This document shows, piece by piece, positions 19,262-29,659 of a DNA stretch of 64,000 nucleotides. The stretch's first letter is position 1. Every line of letters begins with the position of its first letter. The stretch covers positions 1,175,156-1,239,155 of the forward strand of contig JAWZYU010000027.1 of the NCBI GenBank assembly GCA_038380435.1, in the 5' to 3' direction. The position numbers were made by a program, and so were the translations under genes. Source of the DNA: Ryuthela nishihirai (Eukaryota > Arthropoda > Arachnida > Araneae > Heptathelidae). Below the pieces are notes generated by a model. It made no database searches. It was not told where the DNA came from and was given only the letters and a program-made list of their open reading frames with translations.

Positions 19262-22200
19262 ATGGTAGCTAAGCGTAAACTGGAAGGAGAGCTGTGATGA
19301 ATCCCTAGTGATGATGCACAGAACCAGCCAGGTCTAGCACCTAATGTCCGACCCCGCCTTCTCGTGGTGCAGGCCGTTAGTACCTTTCAAAAGAGATATT
19401 CTCTTTTGGAAGGGAATGGAAGGGGAGGGCTGCCAGTTCATTATGGCCTACTGATCTGGTCATCTATGGCCACTTTTTTCTTTTTTTTTCAAACCTGCTG
19501 AGGAGTGGTCAACTTCACATGGTCCCAGTGCTGACCATTTATACCTACTAGACTGGACTTGTTTATGGATTTGAGCTTGATTATGGATCCAGGACTTGCT
19601 GCACTGGTGGGCCTCTGTGGAGAGAGAATCTGCCATTGTGTTTTCTGTTTGCTTCTGCATTGCCAGCCCTAAGTGAACAGAAGCATGGGATACCTTATAT
19701 CAGCTGGTGGATAATCCTAATCAGAGGCCATTGCAGGTACCTGAACCTTACTTAGCTAGTTGGGCATCATCAAGCCTAAACTAGAGTAATGTGTCTCAGG
19801 CAGGCCATATGACTCTTGAAAAAGTCCACTTGAAAAGGTGGTACCTGAAGTTCCTACCAGCATCGGTGACTTCAGCCTTTAGCGGAGGAGGAACAGGTCT
19901 TTGTCCCATGCCTGCGATCAGGGGGTTGTTTGATATTGTTGGCCCTACCAATTAGGTTAATTGGTAGGGCCAACAATATCAAACAACTAATTTCTTTAAA
20001 AATCCTACTAATCATTTTCTCTCTGCAGGAACGTGGAACATGAGGACATTACATAGAGATTATTCTCTTGATGTCCTCACGCAGGAATTCCAGCGCTATA
20101 ACCTAGATATTCTAGGCTAGCAAGAGACCAAATGGACAGGTAAAGGTGAGATACTTAAAAATAACTTTAAATTTCTCTTTACAGGGAGGGAGGATGGAAA
20201 GCATCACCAAGGCATGGGTCTGCTGCTCAGCAGACATGCTAGTGATGCTCTTCTAGGATATGAGTGCATTAATGAAAGGTTTCTTACAGCAAAAATTCTG
20301 ATAAGCATTAAAGACTTGAATGTTATCTGCTGTTATGCACCCACTGAGAGGGGTGGGGGTGGCTCAGTCGGTAGTGCGCCAGTCTCGTAATCTGTGGTTC
20401 CCAGGTTCGAGTCACAGCTGGGTCAGTGTTGAGATTTATTTCCGCAAAATTCCCAGCGCTGCCTACGGTCAGTAGGGGACACTGATGGGCTTGGAAAGGG
20501 ATTCCGCCCGTCGGATGGGATGTTAAGCCGTGGCCCTGTGTGCAGAAGAGCCATACCCTGTGCATGTTAAAGAACAGGCTGGATGGCCTTGATGGGAGGC
20601 TACCATCTGTCTCCCAACAGCTGTTCCAGTGGGTCCCCTCCACCAACCTTCTCTGAGCATTCGGGGTCCATGTGACCTGGCCATTTAGCCCATGGTGTGC
20701 AAAAAAGAGCCGCACAGAGGTAACCCAACCCAACCCAAGCCCCCACTGAGGATGCCGATGAGGATGAGAAGGATAGGTTTTACAGACAACTTCAGGATGT
20801 TTTGAATTCTGTCAAGAAAGGAGATATTACCCTTGTTCTAGGTGACTTCAATGCCAAAGTTGGTACTGACTCTGACCTTTGGGGAAGGGTAATAGGCCCT
20901 TTTGGTATTGGTAGCTGCAATGGCAATGGGCAACGTCTCCTACAGGTAAGTAAACTCAATGGTTTCAGAATAACTAACACATATTACAAACACCGCGACA
21001 TACATAAATACACATGGGTTTCACCTGATGGGCTGCATAAGAATATGATTGATTATATATTATTAATTAACAGCAAATGGGCTAGTTCTGTTAGGAATAC
21101 CAGGGCATATAGGGGAGCTGAAATTGGATCTGACCATTACTTTGTTAAAAGTGTGTTGCAACTTAAACTTAAAAAGTGTTGTGCTAGGGTTAAAAAATTT
21201 ACTTTTAATACTGACGCTCTGAAAGACCCAGTTATAGCCAAAGCTTACCATGATAGGTTACTTAGTCATTATGACAGTCATGGTATGCTTAATACTCAAG
21301 TTGAGGAAGAATGGGGCCGTTTTAAACAGGCTTTTTAGGAACTGACAGTACTCTTTTAGGAAAAAAGGAGCAGAGGAGGCAGAATTATTTGAGTGATAAG
21401 GCACTTGAGCTTATTTCAGAAAGAAGGAACTGCAGGAATGTCCTTAATCAGTACCCTACTAGTCCTAATAGAAAGGATTACAGAGAGCTTAATAAACGTG
21501 TAAAGGATCAGTTAGCTGCTGATAAGAATCTTTGGCTTGGCCGACAAAGCTGAGGAAGCAGTTAGGCAGCGCAACAGCAGAGAGCTGTACCAGATAGTTA
21601 ATGTTTTGTGTGGTAGAAAACGGACAGGCATACAAGGATTGAAGGATAAACAAGGTAAGGTTATAGAAGGTGAGGATTCTGTCATGGCTAGGTGGGCTGA
21701 GCATTTCAGTGATGTTCTAAACAATGTGGTTAGTTCTACTACCATTGTTTCTAATGATGATAGATGCATTGGCAGCTTTAATGTTGGCCCTATAACACAA
21801 TCTGAAGTTATTTTGGCTATCTCTAAACTTAAACTTCATAAATCCCCAGGGGTAGATGAAATTACTACAGAAATGCTTAGAACTGGAAATGTTTCGGTTA
21901 CCACTTGGATGACTGAAATTTTGAATAACTTTTATGATAAACGCATGGTTCTTAAAGATTTTACCAGAGCTATTATTATCCCTATTGTCAAAAAAGGTGA
22001 TCGCAGTTCTTGTGATAACTATAGGGGTATCAGCCTACTCTCTGTTCCAGGGAAAGTTCTTTGCATGATTGTGTTTAATAGAATTAAGAATCTGGTTGAC
22101 AGGCAATTGTGTGATGAGCAATGTGGATTCAGAAGTGGTAGGGATGTGTAGATCAGATATTTTCACTTAGGCAGATTCTTGAGAAATGTTTAGAGTTTCA

Positions 22201-23305
22201 TAAACCTTTGGTTGCTAGCTTTGTTGATTTCAAAAAGGCTTTCGACTCTGTTGATCATCATAAGTTGTGGTTGATTGTGACATCATATGGTATACCAGAC
22301 AAGTTAGTTAACATATTGGAAGTTTTCTATAATAACACTGAGTCATGTGTGAGAGTTGGTAAGTCTTGTAGAAATTGGTTCAGCATTACTTTGGGTGTTC
22401 GACAAGGGTGCATTTTGTCTCCTTTTCTCTTTAGTTTGGTTATTGATTACTGTATGTGAAATTCACTGCAAGGAAAGATTTTGGTCTGGAGATACGAAAA
22501 TTTCTGATTTAGATTATGCTGATGATTTAGCCCTTTTGGCAAATGATGTTGATGAGATGAACTCTTTCATTCGAGCTGTTGATGAGACTGGTAGTAGAGT
22601 AGGTTTGGTTATAAACAGAGAGAAAACTAAAGTGATGAAAATTGGTCAGGCAGGCTGTGATTCAGTTAATCTGAATGGTTGCAGTCTTGAGCAGGTGTCA
22701 CAGTTTAATTACCTTGGGAGCTACGTAACAGATACTGTTGATGTGCGGCATGAGATTAACAGACAAATAGGTATTGCTGCCGGGACTTTTAAGAATCTAT
22801 GGAGATTGTGGAGAAATAGGCGTATACACCTAAAGACTAAAATTAAACTGTATAATAGTTTGGTTCTTTCTAGGGTTAGTTATGGTAGTGAAACTTGGAC
22901 GCTGTGTAAACAAAATAACAGGAAACTAGATGCTTTTGATTCTAGATGCTTACGCAGTATCTTGGGTATTAGGTGGTTTAACTTTGTAACTAATGATGAG
23001 GTTAGGCAAAGGAGTCTGCAACCTCCTTTAAGCAGCATATTGTGCAGAGAGAGACTGTTGGTTTGGCCATGTTGCCTGTATGGATAATTATAGATTGGCG
23101 AATAGGGTTATGAACAGTGTGCCTAAAGGCCTCAGAAAGAGGGGGAGACCTAGGATGCGGTGGGCAAACAATGTCAAACAGGACCTTGTTAGAATTGGTG
23201 TGCAGTGGTCTGATGCAGTAGATGTAGCTCAGGACAGATATGCTTGGAGAATTAAACTGCACGGTCTGGTTGGACCTCCGTAGCCCATGGCTGCTTGAGG
23301 ATGAT
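19262..23305 (+). pseudogene. LINE-A copy A3, full-length but inactive, with SINE S1 inside
   Basis: A 5' UTR of about 770 bp precedes one long coding region. The endonuclease starts near 20035 (FMRTLHRDYSLDV-type text) and includes the QETKW metal-site block, CCYAPT (split by the SINE), GDFNAKVG and GSDHYFVKS, matching an apurinic-type (EEP) nuclease. The reverse transcriptase has SPGVDEITTEMLR, NYRGISLLSVPGK, motif A FVDFKKAFDSVD, motif B GVRQGCILSP and motif C YADDLALLA. The C-terminal GRPRMRWANNVKQDLVRIG block is RTE/Proto2-like. No RNase H or CCHC gag was found. Frame breaks occur near 20115 (in-frame TAG), 21338, 22148, 22455 and 23060. The 3' end is CCCATGGCTGCTTGAGG plus GATGAT. A copy-specific perfect hairpin sits in the 5' UTR at 19925-19987. 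Confidence 0.93.
20349..20738 (+). mobile_element. SINE S1, full-length reference copy (390 bp) inside LINE-A
   Basis: The head is elongator tRNA-Met-like: GGTGGCTCAGTCGGTAGTGC, an anticodon loop TCTCGTAA (CAT changed to CGT) and CCAGGTTCGAGTC. The body contains GTCAGTAGGGGACACTGATG and GGCCATTTAGCCCATGG, and the 3' end is GAGGTAACCCAACCCAACCC. The target duplication GCACCCACTGAG / GCCCCCACTGAG (20337-20348 and 20739-20750) shows insertion into the LINE-A endonuclease coding region, splitting CCYAPT from EDADED. Internal A and B boxes imply polymerase III transcription. Confidence 0.93.
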
Positions 23306-23439
23306 GAAAAATGAAATGATAAGTCAAATCTCTTCAGTCTAAAAGTAAAAATGTCAATAATTGTAGAAGTGACAATCTTGCTGGGGAGTTTCATACTCTT
23401 CCAATATGGCACACAAAGGAATGGTACTTACAGTTTTTT

Positions 23440-25580
23440 TGAGCAAAGGATACATCAATTGTAAGAGGATGATCTCTTGTTCTTCTGTTGACAAGGTTGA
23501 ATATGGGAATAGCTGCGTTAGAGTGAATTACTCCATGAATAAGTTTATAACATGTTTTTAGTCAAACATTAGTCTTCTCCACTCCAAGAAATGCAAAGAG
23601 AACTTTTTCAACCTTTGTTCATATGGCATATTGTAAAACCTAGGAAATATTTTTGCAAACCATCTCTGGGTGCCTTCAAGATTTTTAATGTCTGATGAGG
23701 TGTCCATACAGATGAGGCATATTCTCGTGAGGGTCTAATGAAAGTCACAAATGTGCAAATTTAGGGAATTGATGTCACATTTACATAACATTTCAGAATT
23801 AAGAAAATGGTGCAATTAACCTTTCTAAGAAGGCTATTATAGCAGTCACCAAAAGCTAACTGTAATGAGAATAACACTCCTAAGTTTTTCTGCCTCTGTA
23901 CATTTGTAAAGTTGCATTTATAATGAGGATTCTTGCTTCCAAGATACAGAACACTTGATTTGTCTTTTTATATAGGTAGTTCATACTTTAAGCTCCGTTG
24001 GTAATAAGCATCACAAGCAGTTTGTAATGAATTATATTCTTCTTCATTGCTGGAGGTACAAAAGAAATTAATATCATCTGCATATGCTGTACATTGGGTA
24101 AGACAAAGAATACTAGAATTTCAGAGATGAAGATTATGAAGAACAAGAGCCTAGAATGGACCCTTGTATGACTCCACTTTCAATGGTTCTGATGGAAGAT
24201 AAACTGTTTCCAACTCGAATTTGGTGTGTTTGATGAGTAATCTGGTTAAGTATACCACGGCTGAGCAATTTTTGAATAAAAAAAATCATTTTAATTTATC
24301 GGCCCTTTCAAAGTCCAATAAAATGACATGAAATCTAAAAGTGAGGTCCACGAATGCAAATTATGGAACAGCTGAATCATTGTAGAATAGTTAGGCAAGA
24401 ATCCAAACTGTTCATTAGGTATAATGTTTTGCGATTGTAAGAAGGGTATTGTATTTTTGCAAACCATCTCTGGGTGCTTATATAATATGTATCTTTCCAT
24501 AAAGTTGTGAAATGGGACATTATTTGCAAGGATCTGATGCTTCATCGTTTAACTTAAAAACAGGGATAACTATTGCATGGCACCAGTCCTGTGGGACACT
24601 GCCATTATTTAAACAAATATTGAAAAAGACTGATAATTTATTGCTGATGAAACTAATGAGGTTCTTCAAAAAGATTGATGGCAACCTATTAGGTCCTGGG
24701 GTTTGATTAATGGCTTTCCTAACATTTTACACATCAAACAGTTCATCAAAGTGTGAGTCAAGAGTAGATTCTTAAACAGATATATTGCTTGCTGTGCAGT
24801 CAGAGACAAACTAAACCAAAAATGTCAGCTAAAAGTAATACTTTGTCAGAGTCCATAGTAACCATGGTGCTGTCAAATTTCGATAACGGGGAAATGCTAC
24901 AATACCCTTTCATGCATTTTCAAATGTTGCAGAAGAAAGCATTTCAATTGTGAGCATTACATTAATATTTCAGTGTTGTAGACTTGTTATCTTCCACAGC
25001 TTTGGTACACTTTGTTGAAGCACTATTGAATTTTTTTGTTTTCATTTCTTTACACCAACAGCTGAATTTTTATTATTGTTTGCATCTAACTGCAAAAACA
25101 TATCAGTGATTATGTTCGTCATAAAGTCATAGTTATAGCATTAAGATAATCATGATACTTTTGTTCGCAAGATTGTTGAGTGTTGAAATTCAGATTAAAT
25201 GAGATGGGAAGATAAGGTGGTGAGTTGCTGTGGGAGAAGAGGTCAAAAGCTTGTACATTGTAAACAAATGCATCATTAGTGCAAAATACCAAATTAATAA
25301 AGTTATTGCCTCTTGTGAGATAACAACTGGAACTTGATTTGCCAGAATGGAGTTAATACTGTGAAAGAAGTTGGAGATGTATTCATACTTATTGGACTGA
25401 TTTGGAAGAATATAAACTGTTATTAATCTGCATTTGAGAGAATTTTTCTCAATGATAAAAACAAAGATGTCAATTCCAACAACTTCATAAGGACAATCAG
25501 GAATAGATATCAGTGAACATTGAATAGGAATTTTTACTATGATACAAACTCCACCTCCTCTACTGCTGAGCAATATTTTT
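23440..25580 (-). pseudogene. LINE-D relic (CR1/L2/Jockey-like) on the minus strand
   Basis: Reading minus from 25580 down, there is an endonuclease part (SSRGGGVCIIVK, EVVGIDIFVF, SNKYEYISNFFHSINSILAN), then a gap, then reverse transcriptase pieces (IIPNEQFGFLPNYSTMIQLF at about 24360-24420, YADDINFF at about 24065-24090), then a C-terminal NMPYEQRLKKFSLHFLEWRR block near 23570-23640. That order and the PYEQRLKK..L..LE.RR signature are characteristic of CR1/L2/Jockey-type LINEs. All parts are shifted and interrupted by stops. It is clearly older than LINE-A. No ORF1 was seen upstream, where a Tc1 end begins at 25594. Confidence 0.78.
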
Positions 25581-25593
25581 GGAAGGCAATAAA

Positions 25594-26103
25594 CACTGCT
25601 GGCCGTTAAAAGTGCAACACCAGGAAGAACTCATCAGATTGTTTCGAAATATGCAAGATGGGTACCCATGGGAGAACACGTAAATGATTCAAAGAGCAGC
25701 ACATATGCACATCATGTGTGACAGTAATGCCGCCTGGAAGTAGTATAAGAGGAGATTACAAAGAAACGGTGTAAAGCACTGGAATTATGTTTGCTCACAG
25801 TTCTTGTGCACTAAAGGATCAAGTATGCCCACTCGAAGAACAAGGCATCTATACGACCAGGTTTCCGACTTTGATTGAGGGAGAATTGTGGGATTATGGG
25901 AAGGCGGATTATCATACTGAGACATCAGTGCTCGTGTTGGATGGAATGCTGCCACAGTGACGAGAATATGGCGTCAGTGGGTAGAATTCCTGTGGGTAGA
26001 ATTCCAGTGGTATGAATTCCTATTCAGCTTAATTGCCGCAGAGTCAATAGGGGGCGGTCAGTATCCATGTCCTCAGAATCGTCCAGGGGAAATGGATAGG
26101 TGA
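25594..26103 (+). pseudogene. Tc1/mariner-type transposon, 5' end and N-terminal transposase
   Basis: The segment starts with the Tc1-like terminus CACTGCTGGCC followed by AAAAGTGCAACACC. The transposase start reads MPTRRTRHLYDQVSDFD, then after a stop GRIVGLWEGGLSY, another stop, and DISARVGWNAATVTRIWRQW, the helix-turn-helix DNA-binding domain of Tc1-like transposases. At least two in-frame stops inactivate it. After about 25980 the frame decays into small GAATTCC repeats. The DDE catalytic part is absent here, and SINE S1 sits at its end. A C-terminal Tc1 relic occurs separately at 55.5 kb. Confidence 0.82.
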
Positions 26104-26117
26104 CTGCTCTTTGTGGA

Positions 26118-26519
26118 TGTTGGTTGTTTTACCTCTGAGTGGCACTTTTTTTGCACACAATGGGCTAAATGTCCAGGTCACAAGGACCCCAAAGGCTCAG
26201 AGAAGGTTGGGGAGGGGACCCACTGGAACAGCTAGTGGGAGACAGATGGTAGCCTCTTGTCAAGGCCATCAAGCATGTTCTTTAACATGCACAGGGTATG
26301 GCTCTCTGCACACGGGGCCATGACTTAACGTCCCATCCCATGGACGGTGTCCTTTCCAAGCTCATCAGTGTTCCCTACTGACTGTGGGCAGGGCATTATC
26401 TCTGCAAAACTCTGGGGGAGTTTTGCAGAGATAAATCTTAATGCTGACCCAGCTGAGACTCGAACCTGGGAACTGCAGATTATGAACCTGGACCACTACC
26501 AACTGAGCCACCCCTGCCC
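26118..26519 (-). mobile_element. SINE S1 (about 402 bp) with an internal hairpin duplication
   Basis: In reverse complement: GGTGGCTCAGTTGGTAGTGG head, B box GGTTCGAGTC, S1 body, and an ACAACCAACA end. The 11-bp duplication CTCTTTGTGGA flanks it (26107-26117 and 26520-26530). Near 26395-26433 a 17-bp segment TTATCTCTGCAAAACTC is followed after five bases by its reverse complement, which other S1 copies lack. Confidence 0.92.
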
Positions 26520-26530
26520 CTCTTTGTGGA

Positions 26531-27600
26531 GGAGTTATTTTCTTTTTTGGCCCTGGTGGGCCCCCTTCAGTTTGGAAGATCTAGCTGTCTGAGGACAGGA
26601 AGGAGGTGGCCTTCTGTTGGAGGTGGAAGGCTGAGTCACAGGAATGGAAACAGGGGTTGCTGTCGAAGTCGACACCAACCTCGATTTTGCCTGTGTCAGG
26701 AGCTACTTAGCTGTGAGCGAGAAAGACTCAGTGGAACACTGATGTCAGTCTGCACCATCACCAAAGTCATTGGAACTATGGGCTTTCCAATGACTGCACT
26801 AGCATAGGAAATCTTGCCAGGTGGGGCAGGCACTGCAGTGAGCTTTCTTGCCTCAGCATATGAGATATTATTCACGATCTTTAGGCGTTGCACCTCCTTC
26901 CACTTAGGGCAGTTGCGGGAATATGCCAGATGTTTGCCACTACAGTTGACACAGCTTGCCTTTTCTGCTGTGCAGATAGGATTGAGATGATCCTTGCTGC
27001 CACAGCAAGCACAAGGGGGCTTGCCCCGGCAAACTGTGTGGGTATGACCATATATCTGGTACTGAAAGCAGTGCAGAGGGTTCAGTATATATGGCTGTAC
27101 CTCGCAATATAAATAACCTGCCTTGATGGAAGAAGGCAGGTGTGGTTTATTAAATGTCACAATCAGCACCCGGGTGGGTACCAATTTCCCATCACTGCGT
27201 GTTGAAACCTGATGGACCACTGTTACTCTTTTGAGGTGTGAGCTCTGAGAGGATTTCCTCCTCAGTGATTTTGAGAAGGCCCCACTCAGTGATCACACCC
27301 CGAGAGGAATTCAAAGTTTTGTGGGGAGTGACCTCGACAGCCACCCCACCAATCTCTCTTACTTTCACGAACAGTTCCAAGTGTTTGGAACAAGCGGTCT
27401 CAAACTGTAAGTTGCCAGATTGTAAGCCCTTGATGGATTTCGGCTCTCCTGCAAGACCTTTCAAACCTTTGTTGAGAACCAAGTTTTGGTGAGTTCCCAA
27501 GTAGCTGATCACCCACGGAGTGGATGATCAGGAATCTTGGGAATGAAGACACAGACAAAGAAGATGACGGTATAGATGACAAAGACAATGAAGATGGGGC
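26531..27600 (-). pseudogene. LINE-B ORF1 (gag-like, CCHC zinc knuckles)
   Basis: On the minus strand the frames give RFLIIHSVGDQL (about 27540), GLKGLAGEPKSIKGLQSGNL, HKTLNSSRGVITEW and EEEILSELTPQ, then a frameshift near 27210. Next come VLIVTFNKPHLPSSIKAGY and three Cys-rich knuckles (C..Q.YGHT...C, CACCGSKDHLNPIC, CVNCSGKHLAYSRNC), followed by SYAEARKLTAVPAPP and a Ser/Thr/Pro-rich tail. This is the nucleic-acid-binding first ORF of I/Jockey-type LINEs, which coats the RNA and may chaperone priming. Two frameshifts and stops mark it as dead. The GC content is clearly higher than in the surroundings. The pol ORF should lie at lower coordinates but is replaced by SINE S1 and Tc1 material. 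Confidence 0.85.
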
Positions 27601-28261
27601 TCATGACAAGCACTCTTAGTGGCATTGATCGAATCAATTTCATCTTCAACAATCATATTTGTTTTTGTGTGGTTCAGTGCCCGCTTCCCCACCCTCCACA
27701 GAGCTCAACAAGGGGATGCCTAGTCGGGTGCCAGGGCTACGCGGGCACTATACCTACCCACACAGACAGTGAACCAAGTCCTCACAAATAAACAAAATGA
27801 AAATGAAAAGAGAAATGTGCAGAAATACACTTTCTACACAAAAGGAACTAAGCGTAAAATAACAAAATTGTGAATGGCCAAACTGGCCTCACAAAGAAAT
27901 TATAACTACAAAAGGAAAGTAAGTTGTGAGGAAACTTGCAAACCTGTACCCAGACATGGGCAAGGTTACTCACCACTCTGCATAGTTGACCCTAGCAGGA
28001 CCTGCCCACCAGCCGATTGCTTCTGGGGGTCCCCACCCCAGGAGCTTCCGTTTACTGGAAGCAGAGGCCCTGGTATCTGCTGCCCAGCCCTGCGACGACA
28101 GGCTCCCCAATGACAAGGCAGCCAAAGGGGACCCTACCAGTCATGAGCTGAGGAGAAAAGACGGGGACCACAGAGCAACTACCAGGATCCTTCTTTCCTG
28201 GGACATGGGTCTCCACGCACGACAAACACATGGGTGAGCATTCAGGACCCTTGAAGGTACC
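27601..28261 (-). mobile_element. LINE-B 5' leader (GC-rich, non-coding)
   Basis: This GC-rich stretch directly upstream of the LINE-B ORF1 on the minus strand has no long frame on that strand. It includes CCTGGCACCCGACTAGGCAT and GGTAGGGTCCCCTTTGGC. Its composition contrasts sharply with the AT-rich flanks. I infer that it is the internal promoter/5' UTR of the element. The 5' limit is set where LINE-C coding sequence begins on the other strand. Confidence 0.6.
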
Positions 28262-29075
28262 CGAGCCAAAAATATTCATGAAATAGTGACAAATATTGTA
28301 AAGGTTGGGTTGTTTTACCTCTGAGCGGCAGAAGGTCACAAGCCAGGTCACAAGGACCCCGAAAACTCAGAGAAGGTCGGGGGAGGGGACCCACTGGAAC
28401 AGCTGTTGGGAGACAGATGGTAGCCTCCCATCAAGGCCATCCAGCGTGTTTTTTAACATGCACAGGGTATGGTTCTCCTCCATACGGGGCCACAACTTAA
28501 CAACCCATCCGACAGACGGCGGCCTTTCCAAGCCCATCGGTGTCCCCTACTGACTGTGGGCAGGACAGAGAATTTTGCTGAGATAAATCTCAATGCTAAC
28601 CCAGCTGGGACTCGAACCTGGGAATTACAGATTACGAGCCTGGAGTGTTACCGACTGAGCCACCACCATCCCATTGTAAAGGTGCTACAGGTTGATGACA
28701 AATACAATGACATTCAGGCAGTCCATAGAGTCCCTACAATGAGCAGAGAGAAGAAAACCAATAAATGTGCGACTAAGTTCAAGAAAAGTGAAAGATATTT
28801 GGATGCAATGCTGGAAAGAGATAAAAAGAATATCAGCAAATGAGAATTTTGCAGGATTTAAGGAGGAGAGAATATTTGTGAATGAACACTTGACCAAAGA
28901 GAAAAAAAAGCTACTTCATGAAGCTAAAATACTTCAGAAGAATCAAAAATTTAAATTTGTATGGGTGAAAGATGCAAAAATCTTCATCAGAAAAGAAGTC
29001 AAAAGTTATTAGAATACAGAATTATGAGGATTTAAAAAGAATAAAACATAAGTAGTTGCCAAATAATAATTAATA
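28262..29075 (+). pseudogene. LINE-C ORF1 C-terminal part, interrupted by SINE S1
   Basis: Before the SINE the frame reads KNIHEIVTNIVK. After it, VLQVDDKYNDIQAVHRVPT continues in register once one copy of the target duplication is removed. Further on are KFKKSERYLDAML, EERIFVNEHLTKEKKKLLHE and KFVWVKDAKIFIRKE. The series VHRVP / FVNEHLT / KFVWV.D..IF.RK is the conserved C-terminal domain of ORF1 proteins in CR1-, Daphne- and Jockey-like LINEs, which bind single-stranded nucleic acid. One frameshift lies near 28835. The endonuclease of the same copy follows at 29255. Confidence 0.78.
28306..28672 (-). mobile_element. SINE S1 (367 bp) in LINE-C ORF1
   Basis: The reverse complement has a GGTGGTGGCTCAGTCGGTAA head, a TTCGAGTCCCAG B box, the full S1 body and an ACAACCCA end. 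The target duplication ATTGTAAAGGT is exact on both sides (28295-28305 and 28673-28683), and removing the SINE restores the LINE-C reading frame. Confidence 0.94.
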
Positions 29076-29655
29076 ATTATTTGTTTTATTTGAACTGTAC
29101 AAATGGGTGATTTACATGATATATTAGAGTGTGTAGATTCTCAAAATCTGGATTTTGACAATGTTATAGAATAATTTTCTGATAAAGCTAACAATAAGGT
29201 TCAAATTATTCCTGGAGAAAATATATATTATAAAGTATACTATAATGGGGACAGGGTTTAAAAGTAATTAGAGGAAATATCAGGAGTGTAACGAAAATTT
29301 TCGAACATTTTTCATTATATCTAAATTTTACAGGATTTTCACCAGACATAATTGTATTGACCGAAACTTGGGTAAATGGAAATGAATTAGATATATATAC
29401 AATACCTGGATACAATTTGTATCATAATTGTGAATCGAAAAGTACAGCTGGTGGGGTCATTGTTTATGTAAAAAATAGTATTGTAGTAAATGATTATCAT
29501 ACTGAATTTTCAAATGCTGATATGGTTCAAATCTAATTAAAAAATGCAAATATAATGTACACTTTATAGGCATTTCACAACACTCATATTTATACAAAAG
29601 GAAATTTTTTAGATGAATTAGAAAGTAAACTACAAACATTAAATAACAATTTTAT
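29076..29655 (+). pseudogene. LINE-C endonuclease N-terminal part
   Basis: After a short spacer the frame reads VIRGNIRSVTKIFEHFSLYL, FSPDIIVLTETWVNGNELD, YTIPGYNLYHN and STAGGVIVYVKNSIVVNDY, the beginning of an apurinic-type endonuclease (the TETW glutamate is a metal ligand). A stop follows MVQI, then THIYTKGNFLDELESKLQTL and NNNFIIM, where the frame reaches the LINE-A4 insertion. The expected GDFN block does not resume on the other side, so this copy also has an internal deletion. Confidence 0.8.
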
Positions 29656-29659
29656 TATT

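Noticed and set aside
20323..20733. 136-codon minus-strand open frame
   Set aside because: Antisense of SINE S1. The same pseudo-peptide appears wherever S1 occurs.
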